NCBI RefSeq assembly: GCF_031569985.1
Contig: NZ_JAMQKA010000014.1
Location: 1-64,000, forward strand
Direction of reading: 5' to 3'
DNA from: JAMQKA01 sp031569985
GTDB taxonomy: Bacteria; Bacteroidota; Rhodothermia; Balneolales; Balneolaceae
DNA: 64,000 bases
Numbering within the stretch: the stretch's first letter is position 1; every line of letters begins with the position of its first letter. The notes beneath the pieces are model-generated. The model worked only from the letters and a program-made list of their open reading frames with translations. It searched no databases and was not told where the DNA came from. Positions 44,410 to 52,947 of this stretch are shown here, in pieces. The translations under genes and the position numbers were made by a program.

Positions 44410-44946
44410 ATGAAATCAATTTGGGATACACGTCCTTCCAAAGGCGAATACGGCCCATTCTATCAGACATATATCGACAAGCTGAGACCAGGCAACATCA
44501 TTGACATACTGGAGAGTCAAGGCGACGAGGTCAACAGGCTTATCATGTCACAGGATGAAGAACAGGCACTGCACCGTTATGAGGAAGAAAAGTGGAGTGT
44601 TAAGGAGGTATTTGGGCATATGATGGATACCGAGCGGGTATTTTGCCACCGGGCGCTTTCCATTAGTCGCAATGATCCGAATGACCTGCCCGGGTTTGAA
44701 CAGGATGATTATGTGAATGCGGTAGACTTTGATACACGCAGTATTGAAAGCCTGGCCAGGGAACAAGTTGCTCTTCGGGAAAATACCATCCAACTGTTTA
44801 AAGGCTTTTCCAAACAGATGCTCGAACGAACAGGTATTGCCAACAATTACTCGCTCTCGGTTCGTGCTGTTCCATTTATTATTGCCGGACATGAACGCCA
44901 TCATCTCCTCCTGCTTGAAAGCAGGTATGGACTGCAGCTGCCGTAA
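44410..44946 (+). CDS. DinB-family (YfiT-like) metal-binding four-helix protein
   Basis: 178 residues from the ATG at 44410. I prefer this to a TTG 23 codons upstream, because family members begin just before the conserved GEYGPFYQTYIDKL. Putative metal ligands: His in EVFGHMMDTERVF, and the His pair in AGHERHHLLLLESRYG. DinB/YfiT proteins are metal-dependent, bacillithiol- or mycothiol-S-transferase-like or hydrolase-like enzymes, with the partner thiol unknown here. The upstream 60-70 bp belong to repeat-rich DNA. Confidence 0.83.
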   Translation: MKSIWDTRPSKGEYGPFYQTYIDKLRPGNIIDILESQGDEVNRLIMSQDEEQALHRYEEEKWSVKEVFGHMMDTERVFCHRALSISRNDPNDLPGFEQDDYVNAVDFDTRSIESLAREQVALRENTIQLFKGFSKQMLERTGIANNYSLSVRAVPFIIAGHERHHLLLLESRYGLQLP

Positions 44947-44966
44947 CGCCGGTCACAATTTCTACT

Positions 44967-45857
44967 TTATTCTCGTAGCCGATCCATCGCTTCGGCAAAA
45001 CGCTTTCCCAGCTGCAGGTAGGTTTCGCTGTCGTAATGCCAAGCGTCGAGCCAGCCGTGTCCTTCCGGGGGCTGTACAAGAGCGGCATTAGTGTCTTGTT
45101 CTACAAACGTCTGTTGTGCTTCCTGGACTATTTCAGCCCAGGGAAGTGCGGGTTTGCTTCCCTCCATACCGGTTCCCGAAATTTGGCCAATCACAACGGG
45201 CAGATTCTGTATTCCAGTCAATGACCGTATCCGGCGGATCACTTTTGCCAGGTTGACGCTATAGGCTCTTGCTATCTCCTCACTGTAGGCCGCATCACTT
45301 TCGCCCTGCATCCAGACGATACCACTCGGTTTTAACTCCATTTCAGTACCCTGTCCAAAACTGTCCTTCTTATTTGTTGCCCTCAGGTAATGATATTCAA
45401 AATGTGTCCACTGGTTTATCCCGTTGTTGATATCGAAATCCGGGTCCCAACATCCCCAGTCATCAGGGGTATCGGGATGTATGGAGGAACCGCCTTTTGC
45501 ATATTTGAAGAGTGCTATATTTTGGTCGGGTTGCAGCTCCTTTAATCTCCTGGCAAAGGATAGCTCAGGACCAAATCGATCCGAAAGCACCTGCTCTACT
45601 TTATCGCCCTGGGTAAAACGATGCCCGTAGCCGTGGCCGGGCTGCAACGTTTCCCACTTGCCAAGATCCTGCACCGGCTGCTGATCATCTCTTCGAGTGG
45701 GATTATAGATGATCGTCCCCTCCTGTGGCGCGTTCAACTCTGATGGCAGATCAGATACGAAACCCATTCCATCCATGTTGGACTGACCGGCCAGGATGTA
45801 CAGGTGATAGGTCACGGGATCTTCGTTGGTTCTTGACCGACTAGAACGTTCAGACAT
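44967..45857 (-). CDS. Carbohydrate esterase family 6 / sialate O-acetylesterase-like SGNH hydrolase
   Basis: 296 residues. Block I ILAGQSNMDGMGFV (catalytic Ser about 25), GGSSIHPDTPDDWG and the Gln/Glu block GIVWMQGESDA (about 179-189), with the final HYDSETYLQLGKRFA Asp/His region: the order of CE6/DUF303 acetyl-esterases that deacetylate xylan or sialic acid. No signal peptide, so intracellular. Precedes nothing on its strand; the flavin reductase gene lies 43 nt upstream in the same direction. A secreted alpha/beta esterase is close by, so the pair could degrade acetylated sugars. Confidence 0.82.
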   Translation of the reverse strand: MSERSSRSRTNEDPVTYHLYILAGQSNMDGMGFVSDLPSELNAPQEGTIIYNPTRRDDQQPVQDLGKWETLQPGHGYGHRFTQGDKVEQVLSDRFGPELSFARRLKELQPDQNIALFKYAKGGSSIHPDTPDDWGCWDPDFDINNGINQWTHFEYHYLRATNKKDSFGQGTEMELKPSGIVWMQGESDAAYSEEIARAYSVNLAKVIRRIRSLTGIQNLPVVIGQISGTGMEGSKPALPWAEIVQEAQQTFVEQDTNAALVQPPEGHGWLDAWHYDSETYLQLGKRFAEAMDRLRE

Positions 45858-45900
45858 TTGAAGTCATTTTTTTCTACCAGGAACAGGAACCAGAGAGGGA

Positions 45901-46551
45901 TTATAACCCGGGTCTCTGTAACTTTTCATCAATACGCACATAATCCAGTTGATCTATCTGCTTTGTGGTGTGATATCCATCGACACCGCTGATTGCCACG
46001 CTTCCCGCTTGTTCGATATCGATCGTGAAATCCTCCCGGATCGATGCTTCATGGACCCAAACTTCTTCTATAGCACCGACCAGCAGGCGCGTTTTGTTTG
46101 CTTTGACAACGTGTTCTTCCACAAGCCTGAGTCCAATCCTGATACGCGACTCTTCTACATAGGGTGCCGGACAGCCTTCGGAGTACCACGGGGTGAGACC
46201 GCTCGACTCAAACTCAGAAATATCCTCACGATAATTGCCAGAGGTCTGGTGTGCCTGTTGGTAGATATCACTGTTCACATGATTGATGGTGTAGCAACCG
46301 TCATTCTCCCTGATATTATCATAGGTATGGCGAGGCACCGTCGTGGGGCGGAGGATACACCCCAGCAGTGGCGGATTGGAACCAAGGTGCATGACCGAAC
46401 TAAAGATGGCCAGGTTTTCTGTCCCCTCTTTGCTGCTCGTGCCTACCAGGTTAGCACTCTTAAAGCCGGGGAGTGAATTAATCAGCTTTAAGCGCGGTAC
46501 TTTTGACATCGAATCAATATCGGCGCGAGTAATATGTTTAAGATCGCTCAT
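45901..46551 (-). CDS. Flavin reductase-like domain protein
   Basis: 216 residues with the split-barrel FMN-binding pattern: SLPGFKSANLVGTSSKEGTE, FSSVMHLGSNPPLLGCILRP and HTYDNIRENDGCYTINHVNS. Family members bind FMN and reduce flavin or act as FMN-dependent oxidoreductases. 43 nt before the SGNH esterase on the same strand. Partner monooxygenase not found in the window. Confidence 0.83.
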   Translation of the reverse strand: MSDLKHITRADIDSMSKVPRLKLINSLPGFKSANLVGTSSKEGTENLAIFSSVMHLGSNPPLLGCILRPTTVPRHTYDNIRENDGCYTINHVNSDIYQQAHQTSGNYREDISEFESSGLTPWYSEGCPAPYVEESRIRIGLRLVEEHVVKANKTRLLVGAIEEVWVHEASIREDFTIDIEQAGSVAISGVDGYHTTKQIDQLDYVRIDEKLQRPGL

Positions 46552-46671
46552 AAACGAAGCATTTCATCTTGTTTGGATTCGCAGAACAAACAATTCACAA
46601 CAGCTCGATCATTCCCTCATATGCCCAAATACCGACACATAAAGTCTTCAGTAATCACATACCTCACGATT

Positions 46672-46760
46672 CCCCTCTTCAATCCTTCAGCTTTTCCATC
46701 ACTCAGCCTTCAATCCTCCATCATCCAATCCTTCACACCTTCATCCCTCAATCCTTCAAA
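46672..46760 (-). repeat. Degenerate TGAAGGA/TTGAGGGA array over the end of the hydrolase gene
   Basis: On the minus strand units such as TGAAGGA, TTGAGGGA, TGAAGGTG, TGAAGGA, TTGGATGA, TGGAGGA, TTGAAGGC, TGAGTGA succeed one another (7- and 8-bp steps). The TGA stop of the alpha/beta hydrolase gene (46748-46750) lies inside the first units. Confidence 0.75.
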
Positions 46761-47662
46761 AGTCCCCTGCTTCGCATCCAGCTCTCACACAGGTCCGGCC
46801 AGGTTGAAAGCTCGGGATCATCGGGTGCCAGACCAAAGCCGTGGGGGCCATCTTCAAAAAGGTGCATCTCCACAGGTATATCGTGATCTATCAGCGACTC
46901 ATATAGCTGCAGGCTGTTTTGCACGGGCACAGCTGTGTCGTTGGTACCGTGAATAATAAATGCGGGTGGCGTTTGGTCGGTGACCTGCTTCTCATTGGAG
47001 AGATACTGTACGAGCCCTTCATCGGGATTTTCTCCAAGCAGATGGTGACGCGAGCCCCGGTGGGTGTAATCCAGCTCCAGGGTCACCACGGGATAAATAA
47101 GAACCATGAAATCAGGACGAGATGGTTGGCGATCGATGCTGTTTGCCGCACTGGGATCCCCAAAGTCGAAATGTGTGCCAGCGGTAGAAGCCAGGTGACC
47201 CCCGGCGGAAAAACCGAGTATCCCGATCTTATCTTTTTCTACGCCCCATTGGCTGGCGTTGGCGCGCACAGTTCGGATCGCACGCTGGGCGTCATTGATT
47301 TGTGAGGGGTGATTGTATCGCTCTCCGAGGCGATATTTTACTACAAAAGCAGCTACCCCCAGCTCGTTCAGCCAGCGAGCCACTTTGTATCCCTCCTTTT
47401 CCATTGCCAAGTGAACATACCCCCCGCCGGGATAGATAACGACTCCAGTCCCCGTAGCCTTCGATTTTTCCGGCAAAAAAACAGCCATTGTTGGTTTATC
47501 CACATCGGTATCTCCCTTGGCGTTCTGAACGCCATCAGGCCACAGCATCAAGGTTTCATCGGCACCCTCTTGCGCAGCGGCCGGTCCCGCCGAAATCAAT
47601 ATTCCAGTAAATATCACCAGTGCTAAGCTCAATAACAATTTTCGTGTATGCATCTTTCTCAT
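46748..47662 (-). CDS. Secreted alpha/beta-hydrolase (acetyl-xylan esterase/carboxylesterase-like)
   Basis: 304 residues. Signal peptide (about 1-30, GPAAAQEG). Oxyanion segment VIYPGGGYVHLAMEKEG, nucleophile GFSAGGHLAST (Ser about 152), acid in IHGTNDTAVPV and His in DGPHGFGLA, the complete triad of BD-FAE/esterase proteins acting on acetylated or feruloylated plant sugars. Met 4 is an alternative start. Last residues LLKD are encoded by the edge of a repeat array. Confidence 0.87.
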   Translation of the reverse strand: MRKMHTRKLLLSLALVIFTGILISAGPAAAQEGADETLMLWPDGVQNAKGDTDVDKPTMAVFLPEKSKATGTGVVIYPGGGYVHLAMEKEGYKVARWLNELGVAAFVVKYRLGERYNHPSQINDAQRAIRTVRANASQWGVEKDKIGILGFSAGGHLASTAGTHFDFGDPSAANSIDRQPSRPDFMVLIYPVVTLELDYTHRGSRHHLLGENPDEGLVQYLSNEKQVTDQTPPAFIIHGTNDTAVPVQNSLQLYESLIDHDIPVEMHLFEDGPHGFGLAPDDPELSTWPDLCESWMRSRGLLKD

Positions 47663-47965
47663 TTTTTAAATCATCATTTTGAACAACAGTAAACAACTCT
47701 GCCAACTTCTACAAGTTTTACTATTCCATAGAATATTAACCGCTGTTTCCCTGATTATTTATTCATAATTATGGTAAAGAAATGCGACAATAGGTAATCA
47801 AACCAAGCCATCCAAAATAAAATAGGTATTGTAATCAATTAGATGTACCTTAATACGTTATAATTAATTACCCACCTAGAAAGTGAACTTTATTTGGAAA
47901 GACGCGTTAACCCAACTCCTTTCATTAGACGAAGCCTATAGGTGCATAAATAAAACACAGTACTA
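47663..47965. other. Gene-free gap of 303 bp upstream of cspA
   Basis: AT-rich and without a supported frame. It includes the cspA promoter and probably a long 5' leader, typical of cold-shock genes; I could not fix the promoter. Confidence 0.4.
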
Positions 47966-48184
47966 ATGGCACAACAAGGCAAAATTAAATTTTTCGATTC
48001 AAAAAAAGGTTTTGGATTTATCGCTCCCGATGAAGGTGGCAAAGATGTTTTTGTTCACCGCAACAACGTTGAAAATCTTGGTTTTGACCAAGGCTTGGAA
48101 GACGATGAAGCTGTAGAATTTGATGTCGAAGAAACACCCAAAGGCTTAAGCGCGATCAACGTTCGGAGCCTTGATTATAAATAG
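47966..48184 (+). CDS. Cold-shock protein (CspA family)
   Basis: 72 residues, one cold-shock OB domain. RNP1 is KGFGFIAP (about 14-21) and RNP2 is DVFVHRNNV (about 27-35). Binds single-stranded nucleic acid and melts RNA structure. The C-terminus is a little acidic (GLEDDEAVEFDVEETPKG). A terminator at 48211-48242 ends the transcript, so the ATP-grasp operon that follows is separate. Confidence 0.95.
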   Translation: MAQQGKIKFFDSKKGFGFIAPDEGGKDVFVHRNNVENLGFDQGLEDDEAVEFDVEETPKGLSAINVRSLDYK

Positions 48185-48210
48185 TTTGAAGTGATTCAGA
48201 CTTTTTCTGC

Positions 48211-48242
48211 AAAGCCTGCTCTCCACGGAGTGGGCTTTTTTA
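48211..48242 (+). terminator. Terminator after cspA
   Basis: AAAGCC ... GGGCTTT stem with an inner CTC/GAG pairing, then a T-run. Confidence 0.8.
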
Positions 48243-48377
48243 TTTACCAGACAATTTCTCATCCCGAATTGAGTATCAAACCAAAGCAGGTAAATTAATA
48301 GAAATGATTCCAACGTCATTTTAGTTATTAACACTGCGACATCAGAATTGTAAGTTGAATATAATCAATTACTTCTT

Positions 48378-49592
48378 ATGTCTAATTGTATTGCCCTGTT
48401 AGGATGGAGCCTTCCTGCTATTGAAAGCGTCGAAAAACTTGACAAACCCTACGTTGTAGTTAGCTTTCCCGATTTTGAAAATTATGCCAACGAACACGAC
48501 ATCCCGTTTGTGAGCTGGGATTTTAATCACTGGGACGAGTCTCAAAACTCCCTGCAACTTGCAGAAAAACTAAAGGCCTTTAATGCCGATTTGGCCGTTC
48601 CCCTCTTTGAGGAGACCGTAGAATGGGCGGGTGCATTAAACTCACTATTTCGTAATGATCCAAGGCTGTTAAACCGCGCCTATCTTTTCAGAAATAAAGC
48701 GATGATGAAACGCAAAGCCTTGCTGGCCGGCTTGCGGGTTGGTCTGTTTGATGAGGTTTACAATACTAATCAAGTCCACCAGTTTATGGATCGCCTCAAT
48801 GAAGCGAACCTTCAATTGGAAGGTGAAGAGGATTCATGGGTTCATCTGAAACCGTTTTCTTCCGCAGGTACTGTGGGACACAAACTGCTGCGCTCTCGGG
48901 AGGATATCCAGGATAAGGTAATTGACAAAGACTTCCCCTGCATGGTAGAGAGTCACCTTCCCGGGCAAGAGTTCTCCTGCGAAGCCTTCATCCACAATGG
49001 AGAGATAAAGTTTATGAATATCACCGAGTATGTTCGCCTCGGGTATTCCAACTATGTGCCCGCCGGTCCTGAGCTGCAGGAAAAACGACCCAAGATCAAG
49101 GAGGCGATGCAAAAGCTTGTGGATGCTTTTGGTATCGAATACGGCATGATCCACCCCGAATGGTTTCTCACAGAGAATGATGAACTGAGTTTTGGGGAAG
49201 TCGCCTGTCGCATTCCGGGTGGTCACATCCTGGAGCTGGTGAGTAAATCCTACGGCTTTGATGCTATCCAGGCGCTGGTGCTCTGCAGCGATCCCGATAC
49301 GACGTCAGAAGAGCTGGATGAGTTCTTCCCCGATGACACGCAAACCGACATCTATCACGGCAGCCTGATGGTGTATCCCAAAAGGGGACATATCACAAAA
49401 CTGGAATTCCCCGAAGAACTGGAGGAAGATCCCTATTTTGAAGAGCACACCCTGTATCCGCCAAGTCCCCACAAGGTGAATGACCGTGAGGGATATGGCA
49501 ATCACTATGGCACTGTATTTTTCCGGGGAGAAGATCCGGGCCGAATGAAGGAGTTGCTGCGCCACTATCGCGAAGTTGACTTCTATGTATAA
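48378..49592 (+). CDS. ATP-grasp ligase (amino-acid ligase-like)
   Basis: 404 residues. Three-part ATP-grasp: a pre-ATP-grasp domain (1-100; MSNCIALLGWSLPAIESVEK), an ATP-binding part with WVHLKPFSSAGTVGHKLL (about 154-171), and FPCMVESHLPGQEFSCEAFI as the lid/strand region. The Mg-binding acidic block is FGEVACRIPGGHILEL (Glu about 274), close in style to the ExxxRxGGG block of L-amino-acid ligases. It lacks RimK or biotin-carboxylase specific features. First of a three-gene operon, followed after 38 nt by a large orphan and then alanine racemase, pointing to a D-/L-amino-acid-containing product. Substrates unknown. Confidence 0.82.
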   Translation: MSNCIALLGWSLPAIESVEKLDKPYVVVSFPDFENYANEHDIPFVSWDFNHWDESQNSLQLAEKLKAFNADLAVPLFEETVEWAGALNSLFRNDPRLLNRAYLFRNKAMMKRKALLAGLRVGLFDEVYNTNQVHQFMDRLNEANLQLEGEEDSWVHLKPFSSAGTVGHKLLRSREDIQDKVIDKDFPCMVESHLPGQEFSCEAFIHNGEIKFMNITEYVRLGYSNYVPAGPELQEKRPKIKEAMQKLVDAFGIEYGMIHPEWFLTENDELSFGEVACRIPGGHILELVSKSYGFDAIQALVLCSDPDTTSEELDEFFPDDTQTDIYHGSLMVYPKRGHITKLEFPEELEEDPYFEEHTLYPPSPHKVNDREGYGNHYGTVFFRGEDPGRMKELLRHYREVDFYV

Positions 49593-49630
49593 ATTTAATT
49601 CCAATCAAAATTTCACAGAACGGTCATTTA

Positions 49631-51610
49631 ATGGAGGTATCTGTTGACGCTCCTAAAACAATTGTTGCACAGTTCAATCGCGCACTGGAACGTTTGCAGG
49701 GGGGGCAATCCTTCGCAATCGAACAGTATAAACCACGCCTGATGAGTGCCGTTCACCGGTTGCTGGAGGCCCCAGGTGGACTCAATTTTCTATACCATCG
49801 AATTGGAGAACTTCACGAAGTCCAGATCTTTAACGGGTCAGCATGGGATGATCCAAAATCCCTCGTTCCGTCACTTGTGGGAGGTACGCTTAAATCAGGT
49901 GGTGAAGCCACTGATTTCGAGATCCTGAGTGAACTTCGAATGCTGGCTATTGCCAGGGAGCAGATCCGGGATGATCGGATTTCTACAGAAGAATCGCGGA
50001 CTTTCCTGCAAAAAACACTGGCAAATAATCTCGAATTCCTATTCCCTGATGGTTCGGAGCAGGCCCGTAAAATATCGGATGATCTGTGGGATAAAATCCA
50101 GAGATTGTTCGAATTAGTCTCGAGGGAAATTCCGCTGGAGGGAATAAAGCATAATCTGCTGGAAGAGGTCGAGATGATCTGTGCACAGCGACCAGTCGTG
50201 ACGGATCGCGTTCACCAAATTATCCAGTTTGTTCGGCAAGAACTTACCCTGGACCCGGATTCCCCAACTGATCAGAGTCTGCAGGAGTATGTGGATTCCG
50301 TTTTTTTCCCGACACTATACCTGCGTAATAACAGGGAAATTTCGCTGGAGGCATACGGTGATTACCTTGAGTTGGCAGATAGTGAAACACTGAAATCGGA
50401 GTGCCTGCAGATGGGGCAGGCAATGAACGCCACCGGCCTGACGAGTCCCTGGCACAGCATTCTGCTAAGAAAAGTAGCAGATCAGCCGGTACGTATTCAC
50501 CAAGCGCTGGCCCTGAATCAATCGGGCAAGGCTGAGCTGCTGGAGCACAAAGCTTTTGTCAAAGAGCTAATCATCAGTGTTATTTCCCCGGTTACTCATC
50601 GCTGTATTTATGGGCTGGGACGTCTGCTGGAACGAAATCTACTGTCCCACCAACCTGTGATGAGTGGGCTAAAACGGTTGCTGAACCTAAACATCCATCC
50701 TTCCATCAGGGACAACATTCTGCAGTCTACATTGGCAAAAAGATCGGAAAAGCCCGATCCCAGGATTCTGTTAACAGCTGATACGCTCAGCGTTCTTGGA
50801 CAACCGTTGGGCATTGGGCAGGGCTGGAATCCGACCTGCCAGTCGGCACGGGGCATCAGCCTGTGGAGCCGACACGCCCCGGGGAAATTGCTGAATATGC
50901 TTATCACCGCAGCCACTGAAAACAATCTCTCCATGCGCTTTGAGGGCACAGAGCTTAACTCATCCGAACTCACGAAAGGACTTGCCAAAGAATTCGATTT
51001 TCATCTCGATATGGTTTCGATTGTCCTCGTTCCCCACCTGGATCGCATCTACAACGATATGATGCGCCGCTGTGCCATGCGTCCTGACGACGGCCACAAA
51101 TGGGTAAACCCGGCGATGTACGGGCAGTGGGTGCCAAACGGTTTCATATCAGCGTACGATACCACCACGAACTCCATAAAAAACTATGAACAGTTTGTGC
51201 GTACGTTTTACGCCACCCATCACCCGCTGTATAACGGGGGACACGACCTTGCATATCCCAATCCCGTGGGAATTTTTATCACTTCCTCGACAGGCAAACT
51301 GCTGGGATTTCACGCCGTCTCGATACTGCGTGTCGCCGAACATGCCGGCCAAATGCGGGTTTACTTTTTGAACCCCAACAATGAGGGGCGGCAAAGCTGG
51401 GGACCGGGTCTGGAGCCCACGGTCGCCGGGCACGGTGAGCGATACGGGGAATCCTCTCTTCCCTTTTACCAATTTGCCTCCCGCATTTACGCATTTCATT
51501 ACCTGAAGGCGGACCTTTCAGACCCTCAGTCCATACCGGCAGAAAAAATAGATCGGGTTATTAAAATTGCTCGTAACAGCTGGGGAGATTCATATACCTG
51601 GACTGATTAA
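49631..51610 (+). CDS. Large unassigned protein with a possible papain-fold triad
   Basis: 659 residues, no signal peptide, no family I can name. The N-terminal two thirds (1-390) is mostly helical with no motif. The last third contains QGWNPTCQSARGISLWS (Cys 403), GKLLGFHAVSILRV (His 561) and YFLNPNNEGRQSWG (Asn 581). The Cys-His-Asn order with 20 residues between His and Asn, strands before His and Asn, and a Gln/Trp near Cys match the papain/C39/transglutaminase-like fold. Thus it may be a cysteine peptidase, acyltransferase or amide-bond-forming enzyme with a long helical regulatory part. Sandwiched between an ATP-grasp gene (38 nt) and alr (20 nt). Confidence 0.72.
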   Translation: MEVSVDAPKTIVAQFNRALERLQGGQSFAIEQYKPRLMSAVHRLLEAPGGLNFLYHRIGELHEVQIFNGSAWDDPKSLVPSLVGGTLKSGGEATDFEILSELRMLAIAREQIRDDRISTEESRTFLQKTLANNLEFLFPDGSEQARKISDDLWDKIQRLFELVSREIPLEGIKHNLLEEVEMICAQRPVVTDRVHQIIQFVRQELTLDPDSPTDQSLQEYVDSVFFPTLYLRNNREISLEAYGDYLELADSETLKSECLQMGQAMNATGLTSPWHSILLRKVADQPVRIHQALALNQSGKAELLEHKAFVKELIISVISPVTHRCIYGLGRLLERNLLSHQPVMSGLKRLLNLNIHPSIRDNILQSTLAKRSEKPDPRILLTADTLSVLGQPLGIGQGWNPTCQSARGISLWSRHAPGKLLNMLITAATENNLSMRFEGTELNSSELTKGLAKEFDFHLDMVSIVLVPHLDRIYNDMMRRCAMRPDDGHKWVNPAMYGQWVPNGFISAYDTTTNSIKNYEQFVRTFYATHHPLYNGGHDLAYPNPVGIFITSSTGKLLGFHAVSILRVAEHAGQMRVYFLNPNNEGRQSWGPGLEPTVAGHGERYGESSLPFYQFASRIYAFHYLKADLSDPQSIPAEKIDRVIKIARNSWGDSYTWTD

Positions 51611-51630
51611 TCATTAAACAATATTCTGAT

Positions 51631-52788
51631 ATGCACCGTCACTCGTCACGAATTGAACTTAGTGAAGCAGCCTTAAAGAATAACCTGGACTTCATTCGTT
51701 CCAATATCGGGGGTGACACAATAATCTCTTCTGTTGTTAAAGCCAATGCCTACGGTCATGGGATACATGACTTTGTGCCTTTGGCGGAAGAATGTGGAAT
51801 CAGGCATTTTGCCGTTGCTTCCAGTTACGAGGCAGAAGAGGTAGTTGAGGCCCGAACCACTGATGCGGATGTAATGATAATGGGCATTCTGTATCCCGAG
51901 GACCTGCCCTGGGTCATTAAACATGAGATTGAGTATTTCGTTTATGATTTTCACCGGCTGGAACGATCGGTTGACATTGCTAAACAAGTAGGGAAAAAGG
52001 CCCGCATCCACCTGGAATTGGAAACAGGGGGTAATCGTACGGGGCTGGAGCCGGAAAAACTGGATCAAACGATAGCGTTTATCAAAAAAAATCTTGACTA
52101 CCTGGAGTTAGAAGGAGTCTGCACACACTATGCCGGCATAGAATCGCTTTCCAACCAGTTCCGGATTCAACAACAGGAACAGCTTTTTGAACAGATGTAC
52201 GAGCGAATTACTGATGCCGGGATTGAACCAAACTTGAGACACACAGCCTGCTCAGCTGGTGCACTCGCCTTCCCGGAGACAGTGATGGATATGGTGCGGG
52301 TTGGTACAGCACAGTACGGCCTGTGGCCGAGCCCGGATATTTATAATCTCCACCTGATGCAGGAGAAGGACAATGCAGAACATACGCTTGAGCAGGTGCT
52401 GAGCTGGAAAACAAATATTATGCATCTCAAAGATGTAGCAGAAGGCCAGTATATCGGCTATGGTACCGCTTTCCAGGCATCCCGCGACATGAGGGTGGCC
52501 GTGATCCCAATTGGATACGGCAATGGCTACGCACGCAGCCTCTCCAACAATGGCGAAGTACTGATTCACGGCCAAAAGACCCCGATTGTAGGCTCTGTCA
52601 ACATGAATGTTTTTATGGTTGATGTGACCGACCTGGATGGGGTAAATATTAGAGATAAGGTAGTACTGATCGGTCAACAAAACGGGGAGTCGATCTCCAT
52701 AAAATCCTTCACGGAAGGAAATTATGCCATCAATAATGAGTTTATCAGTCGTCTACCGGCTGCCATACCGAGAAAAGTTGTGTCTTAA
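51631..52788 (+). CDS. alr: Alanine racemase
   Basis: 385 residues. PLP-lysine block SVVKANAYGHG (Lys 37), TGGNRTGLEPEKL, and the C-terminal catalytic-Tyr region YIGYGTAFQ (Tyr about 275), followed by VIPIGYGNGYARSLSNNGEV and GSVNMNVFMVDVTDL. Interconverts L- and D-alanine for cell-wall peptide or other D-amino-acid products. Last gene of the ATP-grasp operon, 20 nt after the orphan; whether it is the organism's main racemase or dedicated to the operon is unknown. Confidence 0.93.
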   Translation: MHRHSSRIELSEAALKNNLDFIRSNIGGDTIISSVVKANAYGHGIHDFVPLAEECGIRHFAVASSYEAEEVVEARTTDADVMIMGILYPEDLPWVIKHEIEYFVYDFHRLERSVDIAKQVGKKARIHLELETGGNRTGLEPEKLDQTIAFIKKNLDYLELEGVCTHYAGIESLSNQFRIQQQEQLFEQMYERITDAGIEPNLRHTACSAGALAFPETVMDMVRVGTAQYGLWPSPDIYNLHLMQEKDNAEHTLEQVLSWKTNIMHLKDVAEGQYIGYGTAFQASRDMRVAVIPIGYGNGYARSLSNNGEVLIHGQKTPIVGSVNMNVFMVDVTDLDGVNIRDKVVLIGQQNGESISIKSFTEGNYAINNEFISRLPAAIPRKVVS

Positions 52789-52796
52789 AGCTCTGT

Positions 52797-52830
52797 GGTT
52801 TAAGGGTGCCACAGATCCACACAGATAATT
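52797..52830 (+). repeat. Weak repeat tract after alr
   Basis: GTGCCACAGATCCACACAGA-like wording with two CCACA(C)AGAT units directly downstream of the alr stop. It resembles the gene-end repeat tracts elsewhere in the window, but the period is not clean. Confidence 0.35.
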
Positions 52831-52888
52831 TTTGTTTGGGCACTCCTGTCCCCCCATCTAGTTTGTAATACTCATCTTTTGAGTGGAG

Positions 52889-52922
52889 AAAAACCGCCGA
52901 TAGCTGAGCTGAAGAACTTCCA
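52889..52922. repeat. Dispersed intergenic repeat, copy 3
   Basis: GAAAAACCGCCGATAGCTGAG and GCTGAAGAACTTCC match the 43144 and 43762 copies loosely, between alr and the fatty-acid hydroxylase gene. Confidence 0.45.
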
Positions 52923-52947
52923 AAAAATCGAAGTTCCCTTTTTACCA

